Source: Bacillota bacterium (GTDB taxonomy: Bacteria > Bacillota > Sulfobacillia > JAJZIM01 > JAJZBP01). From it: a stretch of DNA of 21,875 bases. This document shows, one piece after another, positions 16,016-21,875 of this stretch (within the stretch, counting starts at the first letter, position 1; every line of letters begins with the position of its first letter). A program made the translations under genes and the position numbers. A model generated the notes under the pieces. That model ran no database searches and was not told the origin of the DNA. It worked only from the letters and a program-made list of their open reading frames with translations. The DNA lies in the NCBI GenBank assembly GCA_021798855.1, contig JAJZBP010000006.1, positions 1-21,875 of the forward strand, read 5' to 3'.

Positions 16016-16090
16016 AAGGAAGGGTTCGGCTACGTACATGCGCCCGTCGCCGGGTTCGTGGCGCAGGTGGCCACCAGGTTATGACGAACC
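16016..16090. repeat. Intergenic structured repeat, copy 2
   Basis: Second copy (16016-16067, 48/52 identical to copy 1). It lacks the far inverted arm of copy 1 but carries its own palindrome GGTGGCCACC (16066-16075) and inverted arms GGTTCGT (16053-16059) and ACGAACC (16084-16090). The last arm lies inside the end of the upstream GH57 gene, whose stop codon (16081-16079) sits within the hairpin, so the element abuts or has replaced the natural 3' end. It occupies most of the 144-bp gap before the branching-enzyme-like gene. Confidence 0.75.
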
Positions 16091-18043
16091 ATCCCAGGTC
16101 GCCTTGAACACCAACTCCTTCCTCTCCGGTCCGAGCGCCCAACTCATCTTCAGCGCCAGCCCCTGCATGACCTCCTCGGCTCCCTGTTCGCTGCGCGACG
16201 CCGTCCGCACCGGTCGCACCCTTAGAACCGCCGGCGGCATCACCGTCAGGCGCAGTTCCCCGCCCGCCACCGCGTCCCGGCAGAGGATCTCGCTCCCGGT
16301 CCTTTCGAACGTCCCCCCGAATCCGCCGACCACCTCGCCGTCAACCAACAGGGTTCCGGCGGGCGAGTCGCCGGCCGGCAGGCCCAGGGCCAACTCAACC
16401 AGGAAACAGTCACCCGGCTCTCCGGATACCCGGTAACCCACCTCCATTCGCCGCTGCCCAAAGGGCCAGCAAAATTCCTTCTCCACCCACCGGTTTGCGT
16501 TCGCCCGGCGCAAGCTTACTTTCGCCGTTTGCTCCTCCACCCGCCACCGGGCCTCGTAGGTTCCCGTGGCGAAACCGCCGGCCGGTTCGCCCTTCGCCCG
16601 GAACTCATCCCGAAAGGCGCTGAGCAGGTGGCGGTCATAGCCTCCCGCCTCCCACGGCTCCAGGTTCTGCTGGTGGATGGATGACACCCCCCCCGCCGGT
16701 CCGACTTCCTCTTCCCCGCGCAGGTGGTAGCTTTCGGGCCGGCGGGCCAGCACGTCTCCCAGGTTGGCCCCCCAAGCCGGCAAACTCCACTCCCGGAGAG
16801 TGCCCCCGTCGCGGGGGCGCAAGCAGAAGCTCCCTTCCCCGGTGCGGCAAAAGATCTCCGCCGCTCCGTCCCCGTCCAGGTCAGCCGTCCACAGCTCCGG
16901 CGGCAGCCCTCGCTCCGCCGCGATCAGTTCCGCCCATAATGCCCGCCGCAGGTGGGGTAGGTAGATGCCACCGAAGACGCCGTGCCAATAGGCGTCGTTG
17001 CACTGAGCCCGCAGCAGGTGTTCGGTGGCCTCCCGGTCCCGCCACACGGCCTCCCGTTTGCCGGCCGCCAGCACCCTTTGACGCAAATAGCCACCCTCGG
17101 GATACTTGACGAAAAAATAGGGGAAAGTGCCTCCCCGCAGGTAATTTCCCGCTTCCTCCCCCATGGACCTCCTCAGGTCCGCCAAACGGACCGCCGCCGG
17201 CGCCGGCAGGGACCATTCCCCCATTTCGGCGTAGGATGCGGTGGGTAAATAGGTGTAACCCATGGGCGCGACCTGATCCAGGTAATCGCCGATCCGCTCC
17301 ATTCTGATCCCGGGGTGGCTGTCCACCGCGGCCAGGAAACGGGCCAGCCAGCCGCCCTCGTGCACCCAGGCGTAGGTGTTCGGCCAGGCGCCGAACTTCT
17401 CTCCATCATCCACCAACACCGCCGCGCCCCTTAGTCCGGCCAGTTCCTCCACCGCTTCCTCCACCGGCCGGAAGGGGATCAGATAACGCAACCGTTTGGC
17501 GATGGGCAGGACCCGAACCGCCTTCCCACCCGCCTCGGTCAGGTAGTAACCGTTCAACTCATGCTCTCCAAGACCCGCACCCTTGAAGTGGTCGTCGTCC
17601 AAAAGTGCGTATCCGTACCCCGCTTCGGCCAAATCATCCGCCAATTCTGGACTCCAGACCCGTTCCGCCAACCAGGCGCCCTTGGGGGCTTCCCCCAAAC
17701 GCTCTCCCCAGAAGTCCCGGAGACGCCTCAACTGTTCCCGCCGGTCACGGGAGGGGATGACCGGCAGGATCGGCTCATAGAAGCCTCCACCCAGGATCTC
17801 CGCCTGGCCACGCTTGGCCAGGTCCGCCAGCGCCTCCAGGTGTTCCGGGTGTCTTTGCGCCAACCATTCCAGCAGGGGACCGGTGTAGTGGGCGGCAAAC
17901 CGGCAGGAGGGAAAACGGCTCAGCACCTCCAGGGTTGGGCGATAGGCCTGGTTGTAGATCTGTTCGAACACTCCGGGAAAGTTGCCCACCGGTTGGTGGC
18001 AATGGATCCCAAAGAGGAACCGGCACCCGTTAAAGGTCGACAC
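16079..18043 (-). CDS. GH57 4-alpha-glucanotransferase / alpha-amylase-like protein
   Basis: A 654-residue GH57 protein like the Thermococcus litoralis 4-alpha-glucanotransferase. The N-terminal LFGIHCHQPVGNF (10-22), GGFYEPILP (87-95), nucleophile motif AWLAERVW with Glu127, and VDDGEKFGAWP with the catalytic Asp at about 213 are all intact. After the barrel come DUF1925/DUF1926-type beta-sandwich domains (about 300-654) that bind and position glucan. It moves maltooligosaccharides between glucan chains, or hydrolyses them. The GTG start at 18043 is supported by AGGAGGAA eight bases upstream and overlaps the preceding GH57 gene by 14 bp, so translation is coupled. The last codons form part of the repeat copy 2 hairpin. 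Confidence 0.93.
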   Translation of the reverse strand: MSTFNGCRFLFGIHCHQPVGNFPGVFEQIYNQAYRPTLEVLSRFPSCRFAAHYTGPLLEWLAQRHPEHLEALADLAKRGQAEILGGGFYEPILPVIPSRDRREQLRRLRDFWGERLGEAPKGAWLAERVWSPELADDLAEAGYGYALLDDDHFKGAGLGEHELNGYYLTEAGGKAVRVLPIAKRLRYLIPFRPVEEAVEELAGLRGAAVLVDDGEKFGAWPNTYAWVHEGGWLARFLAAVDSHPGIRMERIGDYLDQVAPMGYTYLPTASYAEMGEWSLPAPAAVRLADLRRSMGEEAGNYLRGGTFPYFFVKYPEGGYLRQRVLAAGKREAVWRDREATEHLLRAQCNDAYWHGVFGGIYLPHLRRALWAELIAAERGLPPELWTADLDGDGAAEIFCRTGEGSFCLRPRDGGTLREWSLPAWGANLGDVLARRPESYHLRGEEEVGPAGGVSSIHQQNLEPWEAGGYDRHLLSAFRDEFRAKGEPAGGFATGTYEARWRVEEQTAKVSLRRANANRWVEKEFCWPFGQRRMEVGYRVSGEPGDCFLVELALGLPAGDSPAGTLLVDGEVVGGFGGTFERTGSEILCRDAVAGGELRLTVMPPAVLRVRPVRTASRSEQGAEEVMQGLALKMSWALGPERKELVFKATWDGSS

Positions 18044-19853
18044 GGCGCACTTCCTCCTCTCCGGCGGGCCCGGTGGCGGTCAGGACCACCGTCGTCCACC
18101 GGCCGGTCGGTAATCTGATCTCGCCGGGTTGCTCGTCGTTCCCCTCCAATTCCCGCCGGTATTCTTCATCCCCCAGTGCCCGGACCACCACCCGGTACCC
18201 TCCGCGCAGGAGATCGGGTAGGGGCGGGTTCGTCTGCACCAAAAGGCGCCACCCCTCGGACCCGTTCTCCTGCACCCAGAGCCGCCGGAAAAAGCCACCC
18301 CCGGCCATCGCCTCCGGGGCCAATTCGAGCAGACGGGGTGAAGCTCCCATCCAGCGCGGTTTTTCGGCCACGGGCGACGCCAAAAAGGCCGGCAGCGGTC
18401 GCCCCGCCCCCCGGTAGGCGTCGGCCAGGTGGTGCCGGAAGAGCGCCTCGAATTCTTCTTTATCCGCTGTGTAGTGGTCCTCACCCAACCACCAGAACCA
18501 ATCGCTGCCTTCGGCGGCCAGCAGGCTTTTTTCCGCGACGTCCGCCGGCGCACCCAGATCGTCCCTGGCCCGGCTCAGGATGTCCCAAGCCCGATTTTTC
18601 TCGGGATGCCCGATCCACGTCCGCAGATCTCCCGCCCACGAACCGACGGGCAGTTGAGGCAATTCCGGTCCCGTCCCGGCGCAGGCCTCATCGAGGTTGA
18701 CCATGGCCAGTCGCGGATGGTCCGCCAGCCGCCCGTAGAGACGGCGAAGGAAGGGAACGCCGTTCTCCGCATAGTACTCCCAGGGATTTTCCCCATCCAG
18801 GGCCAGAACCACCAACCCACCACCCCCGGCCAACCGTCCGGCGACGACTTCCAGGCGCCCAACCAGATCGTCGGCCGCCGCATCGGCGGGCCAGGAATGG
18901 TAAGTGAACCCCACCAGGTCGGAAAGGGTGCGGTCGCGGAAAAACACCTTCAGTCCCCGGTAAGTGTAGGGTTGGCGGTACAGGTGGGAACCGCCGAAAA
19001 ATTCTTCCGGTCGGCCCTCCCCCAGCACCCGGTGGAGAAGCCCCTCGTCGGTCGCCACCCAATCCAGACCGCAACCCCTGAGCAACTCGGCCGTCGTCGA
19101 ACTCAAGGCCCCTTCGGACGGCCACATTCCCCGCGGCTCGCTCCCGAAACGCCGGGCGTGGTCCCGGCGCGCCAGCAGAATCTGCTTTCCGGCGTCCTCG
19201 GAATGCCGGAAGGGTGCCCCCTCTTCGCCGCACAAGAGGGGCAGGATCGGATGATAGAAAGGACTGGTGGATATGGCGGTCCCGCCGGCCGCCGCCCGGC
19301 GCAATTCCCCCTCGATCGCCCCCAGAACCCCCCGGCAATGGGAACGCAGAGCTTCCCGTTGGGCGCCGGTGAAATTGCGGCCCTGTTCCACCAAATCCCG
19401 CACAAGCTTTTCCGCCCGCCAAAGGGGAGAGAGCCACGCCAGATGGAAGAGCACCATCAAATCCCTCAGTTCCCCGTCGTCCAGATCCCGATCACGCCCT
19501 TCCCAAAGTTCCCGATAGCGGGGAAAGGGCGCCACCATCCGGTCGTAGTTGGCGGAAAAATAACGCTCTTGCAGGTAACGACGTTCCTCGGTGGGCATCC
19601 CCTCCGGGTCCCGCCCAAAAAGATCCCAGCACGGATCATAACCACGACCCGTCACGTAGTCGGACAATTGTTCCAAAAGGCAAGGCGTGACGTTGAGGGT
19701 AACCCGCGCTCCCGTCTCCCGGGCCAGGCGGGCCATGGCCCCATAGTCCTTGAGACCGTACAGGTAGACCCAGGGAAAGTGGCAATACCCGGCGGCGTCC
19801 CGGTATTGCGGTTGGTGCAAGTGCCAAAGAAAGGCCACCTTCAGTTTCTCCAT
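18030..19853 (-). CDS. GH57 amylopullulanase/alpha-amylase-type glycoside hydrolase
   Basis: A 607-residue GH57 enzyme of the amylopullulanase branch. Key motifs are FLWHLHQPQY (8-17), FYHPILPLL (199-207), the nucleophile motif GMWPSEGALS with Glu247, and the acid/base motif LALDGENPWEYY with Asp353. A helical domain follows (about 440-520), then a short beta-rich tail. It would cut alpha-1,4 and perhaps alpha-1,6 bonds in a cytoplasmic glucan: no signal peptide is present. The start is ATG 19853, with GGGGGGAGG seven bases upstream; an open stretch up to 20024 has no homology to GH57 and is not counted. Family members can be over 700 residues long, so this one is on the short side. It overlaps the next GH57 gene. 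Confidence 0.92.
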   Translation of the reverse strand: MEKLKVAFLWHLHQPQYRDAAGYCHFPWVYLYGLKDYGAMARLARETGARVTLNVTPCLLEQLSDYVTGRGYDPCWDLFGRDPEGMPTEERRYLQERYFSANYDRMVAPFPRYRELWEGRDRDLDDGELRDLMVLFHLAWLSPLWRAEKLVRDLVEQGRNFTGAQREALRSHCRGVLGAIEGELRRAAAGGTAISTSPFYHPILPLLCGEEGAPFRHSEDAGKQILLARRDHARRFGSEPRGMWPSEGALSSTTAELLRGCGLDWVATDEGLLHRVLGEGRPEEFFGGSHLYRQPYTYRGLKVFFRDRTLSDLVGFTYHSWPADAAADDLVGRLEVVAGRLAGGGGLVVLALDGENPWEYYAENGVPFLRRLYGRLADHPRLAMVNLDEACAGTGPELPQLPVGSWAGDLRTWIGHPEKNRAWDILSRARDDLGAPADVAEKSLLAAEGSDWFWWLGEDHYTADKEEFEALFRHHLADAYRGAGRPLPAFLASPVAEKPRWMGASPRLLELAPEAMAGGGFFRRLWVQENGSEGWRLLVQTNPPLPDLLRGGYRVVVRALGDEEYRRELEGNDEQPGEIRLPTGRWTTVVLTATGPAGEEEVRRVDL

Positions 19854-19933
19854 TGCCCGACCTCCCCCCGGGTCATTTCTTCGCGCCAGGCCGCAAACTG
19901 CGGCAGATAACGGTCGAGGAGCCCCCTGGCCAC
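19841..19933 (-). CDS. Possible 30-residue ORF coupled to GH57 start (or gene remnant)
   Basis: A GTG-initiated frame preceded by GGAGG with ten bases of spacing. It encodes LLDRYLPQFAAWREE, a helical-looking peptide with GC-rich third positions, and ends 13 bp inside the downstream GH57 gene, an arrangement typical of translational coupling. It may instead be the surviving 3' end of a frameshifted gene, since the same frame stays protein-like upstream (EVWVEGGTTAVARG) until a TGA near 19970. No family is recognised. Confidence 0.3.
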   Translation of the reverse strand: MARGLLDRYLPQFAAWREEMTRGEVGQWRN

Positions 19934-19983
19934 AGCCGTGGTTCCTCCTTCCACCCACACCTCCAAGTGGCATCACCGGTTCC

Positions 19984-20124
19984 CTAAAACCGTGGACCAC
20001 CAGGTGCCGCACGTTGTGCTCCAACAGTTACCGATTGCCCAGGGGGAGCATCGGCTTCGGCCGGTTGGACGTAAGAGGACGGGCGGGCGTGCCGAATCCC
20101 CCCCGCCAGAATGTCCGCTTGCAT
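19984..20124 (-). CDS. Possible 46-residue small protein
   Basis: ATG 20124 has a very good ribosome site, AGAGGAG six to seven bases upstream, and a perfect hairpin CCAAAG-AATAG-CTTTGG (20153-20169 on the plus strand) lies just before it. The peptide begins MQADILAGGIRHARPSSYVQ; the first 20 codons are GC-rich at the third position, but the later part is not. No homologue is recognised. It could be a real small protein, a leader peptide or the first part of a broken gene. Confidence 0.33.
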   Translation of the reverse strand: MQADILAGGIRHARPSSYVQPAEADAPPGQSVTVGAQRAAPGGPRF

Positions 20125-20330
20125 CCCCCGCTCCTCTCTTCCGCCCGCAACATCCAAAGCTATTCTTTGGCAACCTTGATTTATGTCTGCCCGTCCTGCA
20201 CGCAGACCCGCCCGCACACCCGGGGGCGCGTATTTTCCGGCGCCTTCAAGCGCACCGCCGGAGGATATTATCATCATTCCCAGCCCATTTATTCGCCAAA
20301 GACACTGGTGAATAAAGCCCTCGAAGACCG

Positions 20331-20367
20331 ACAAAGACGGGATCTGGTCAAAAAGTTCCAGATCCCG
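20331..20367 (-). terminator. Probable glgC terminator stem-loop
   Basis: Perfect 10-bp stem CGGGATCTGG (20338-20347) with CCAGATCCCG (20358-20367) and a ten-base loop, 26 bp after the glgC stop. On the minus strand it is followed by TCTTTGT, a weak U-run, so it may terminate partially or protect the 3' end of the message. Confidence 0.65.
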
Positions 20368-20392
20368 ACTCAAGCGGTCCATGGAGACTTTA

Positions 20393-21679
20393 TCACCGGT
20401 TCCCCAGCATTTCCGGGGTGATCAGCACGATCCCCTGGGGAGTGCGGTGAAAACGCCGCGCGTCCTCGTCCGCATCCGTCCCCACCTCCAGGCCGGGCGG
20501 AACGCGGGTGCCCCGGTCCACCACCGTCCTGCGCAGGTGGGCTCCTGGTTCCACCTGGACGTCTGGCAAAATGATCGAATCCTCCACCAGGGTATCCGCG
20601 CCCTCCACCCGCACGTTGGAAAAAAGCAAAGACCGGATCACCGTGGCTCCGCTGACGATGCAACCGCCGGAAACCAGACTGTCCAGGGCCATGCCCCGCC
20701 GGTCGCCGTCGTCAAAGACGAACTTGGCCGGAGGCAACTGCTCCTGATAGGTCCAGATCGGCCACTTGCGGTCATACAGGTTGAGTTCCGGCATCACCTT
20801 GGTCAGGTCGTTGTTGGCGGCCCAATAGGCGTCCACCGTTCCCACGTCCCGCCAATAGCAACGGGAAGTCGAGGCGTCGGAACTGATGCAACTGCTGCTG
20901 AAGCGGTGCGCCACGACCTGGTGGTTGGACACCGCGTGGGGAATGATGTCCCGGGCGAAGTCGTGATCGGAATGCGCCATGCCCGCGTCACGGATCAGTT
21001 GTTCGTACAAAAAATCGGTGTTGAAGACGTAAATGCCCATGCTCACCAGCGCCCGGTCCGGCCGCCCCGGAATCGGCGTCGGCATCGCCGGCTTTTCGAC
21101 GAACGACGTCACCTGATCCTCCCGGTCCACGGAGATGACCCCGAAGGGGCTGGCATCCTCCAACGGCATCTCCAGACAGGCCACCGACAGGTCGGCCTGG
21201 TTCTGCACGTGTTCGGCCAGCATCTGCCCATAGTCCATCTTGTAAACATGGTCGCCGGCCAAAACCAGCACGTAACGTGGATTGTGTATCCGCAGGATGT
21301 CCAGGTTCTGAAAGACGGCGTCGGCGGTCCCCCGATACCAGCTTTCGGTGATCCGCTGCTGGGCCGGCAGGAGTTCCACGAATTCGTTGAACTCACCGCG
21401 CAGGAACCCCCACCCAAGTTGGATGTGCCGGATCAGGCTGTGGGCCTTGTACTGGGTGAGAACGCCGATGCGGCGAACACCCGAATTGATACAGTTGGAA
21501 AGGCAAAAGTCGATGATCCTAAACTTCCCGCCGAAGGGCACCGCCGGCTTGGCCTGCCAATCCGTGAGCTTCCCAAGCCGGCTGCCGCGACCACCCGCGA
21601 GAATGAGGGCCAGGGTACTCTTGGTCAATCGGCTGACGAAACGCGTGGAGCTTTGCAACGCAGTCACGTCCTCGGCCAT
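20393..21679 (-). CDS. glgC: Glucose-1-phosphate adenylyltransferase (ADP-glucose pyrophosphorylase)
   Basis: A 428-residue enzyme making ADP-glucose from ATP and glucose-1-phosphate, the committed step of bacterial glycogen synthesis. The nucleotide-binding ALILAGGRGSRLGKLT (24-39) and PAVPFGGKFRIIDF, the WYRGTADAVFQN segment (114-125), catalytic Asp143 in LAGDHVYKMDY, the glucose-1-phosphate-binding FVEKP lysine and a C-terminal beta-helix ending EEDARRFHRTPQGIVLITPEML-like are all present. The sequence is closest in style to the E. coli/proteobacterial homotetrameric type rather than the Firmicutes GlgC/GlgD type. Start ATG 21679 follows AAGGAGGT at eight bases, an ideal ribosome site. No glgA or glgD is seen; the GH57 enzymes downstream on the same strand use the resulting polymer. 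Confidence 0.96.
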   Translation of the reverse strand: MAEDVTALQSSTRFVSRLTKSTLALILAGGRGSRLGKLTDWQAKPAVPFGGKFRIIDFCLSNCINSGVRRIGVLTQYKAHSLIRHIQLGWGFLRGEFNEFVELLPAQQRITESWYRGTADAVFQNLDILRIHNPRYVLVLAGDHVYKMDYGQMLAEHVQNQADLSVACLEMPLEDASPFGVISVDREDQVTSFVEKPAMPTPIPGRPDRALVSMGIYVFNTDFLYEQLIRDAGMAHSDHDFARDIIPHAVSNHQVVAHRFSSSCISSDASTSRCYWRDVGTVDAYWAANNDLTKVMPELNLYDRKWPIWTYQEQLPPAKFVFDDGDRRGMALDSLVSGGCIVSGATVIRSLLFSNVRVEGADTLVEDSIILPDVQVEPGAHLRRTVVDRGTRVPPGLEVGTDADEDARRFHRTPQGIVLITPEMLGNR

Positions 21680-21780
21680 CTTGATCGACCTCCTTGGGAT
21701 CTGGTGAAAAAGGCCAGCTTACCTGCGTTGTTGCTACTGGTGGTTGAGAACGGCGGATCGGAACCCCTCCATTTCCAAGG

Positions 21781-21867
21781 AAGGAACGGCAAGCCGTTCC
21801 TTGAACCCGGGAACCTTCCCCTCATGCCATCGGCATGTGGGTCCCCTTCCCGCCCCTGAATGGGGAC
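21781..21867 (-). promoter_or_regulatory. Hairpin-rich glgC upstream region
   Basis: Three inverted repeats lie in a row before glgC: a perfect 10-bp stem AAGGAACGGC/GCCGTTCCTT with a two-base loop (21781-21802), CATGCC-ATC-GGCATG (21823-21837), and arms GTCCCC/GGGGAC (21841-21867), the last able to re-pair as CCCC-N5-GGGG. This could be a structured leader, a terminator of an upstream gene or a repeat element. No known riboswitch class is recognised and no confident promoter was found between 21680 and 21780. Confidence 0.45.
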
Positions 21868-21875
21868 ACCGCTGC

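Larger units (their letters stand above)
19854..20392. other. 539-bp gap between glgC and the GH57 genes: small ORFs or gene debris
   Basis: In a window where most gaps are under 60 bp, this stretch holds no clear full-length gene. On the minus strand it contains the glgC stem-loop, a hairpin with arms GTCTGC/GCAGAC (20185-20207), the 46-residue ORF, then protein-like segments in two successive frames (LEHNVRHLVVHGFREP at about 20024-19977, EVWVEGGTTAVARG from about 19960). Joining them needs frameshifts, as in a decayed gene. The 13-base string GGGAACCGGTGAT occurs at the end of glgC and again near 19982-19970. Confidence 0.5.

Noticed and set aside
19854..20024. N-terminal extension of the GH57 gene up to TTG 20024
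   Set aside because: The extra 57 residues have no GH57 similarity, TTG 20024 has no ribosome site, and ATG 19853 has an excellent one directly before the conserved GH57 N-terminus.
20014..20421. Plus-strand frame with a CPSC cysteine pair in the glgC-GH57 gap
   Set aside because: No ribosome site or promoter was seen, it reads through the glgC stem-loop into the end of glgC, and the cysteine pair alone is weak evidence for a zinc protein.
20381..21859. 492-codon open frame on the plus strand opposite glgC
   Set aside because: It is antisense to a fully conserved GlgC and arises from GC-rich codon structure; its translation has no recognisable domain. Similar long plus-strand frames over the other genes were discarded for the same reason.

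Overview
The window reads as chromosomal DNA of a GC-rich, low-redox, Gram-positive bacterium, most likely a thermophilic or anaerobic clostridial lineage (Moorella/Desulfotomaculum-like Firmicutes). This is inferred from gene content: MurT/GatD lipid II amidation (monoderms), SelB, a MutS2 with a C-terminal Smr domain, a split-type ThrE exporter, a DUF362 ferredoxin-like protein and three GH57 glucan enzymes. GTG and TTG starts are frequent. All confident genes lie on the minus strand, so transcription runs from high to low coordinates. No tRNA, rRNA, CRISPR array, insertion sequence or phage gene was seen.

Region by region in transcription order: (1) 21875-14389, glucan metabolism: glgC (ADP-glucose pyrophosphorylase) with a hairpin-rich leader and a 3' stem-loop; a 539-bp gap holding small ORFs or gene debris; then three different GH57 enzymes (amylopullulanase/alpha-amylase type, 4-alpha-glucanotransferase type, branching-enzyme type), closed by a strong bidirectional terminator. 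Together they would make ADP-glucose and remodel or degrade an alpha-glucan; glycogen synthase itself is not in the window. Two copies of an unusual intergenic repeat flank the last GH57 gene. (2) 14228-5720, a tightly packed operon behind a good sigma-A promoter: mutS2, a left-handed beta-helix GlmU-like protein, a flavoprotein that looks like dihydrolipoamide dehydrogenase but lacks its redox cysteines, a two-RCK membrane protein resembling a K+ channel with a degenerate filter, a small unknown protein, and murT-gatD. (3) 5710-1, beginning with a palindrome-overlapped promoter: trxB (thioredoxin reductase), selB, a mannose-6-phosphate-isomerase-like cupin, a DUF362 4Fe-4S protein, an HD-domain phosphohydrolase and the start of a ThrE-type exporter gene cut by the window edge.

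The most unusual items are the paired structured repeat, the cysteine-less disulfide-reductase homologue next to an odd RCK channel, the palindromic operator candidate over the trxB promoter, and the glgC-GH57 gap with its small or decayed reading frames. Nothing here amounts to a clearly demonstrable new defence or mobile system.
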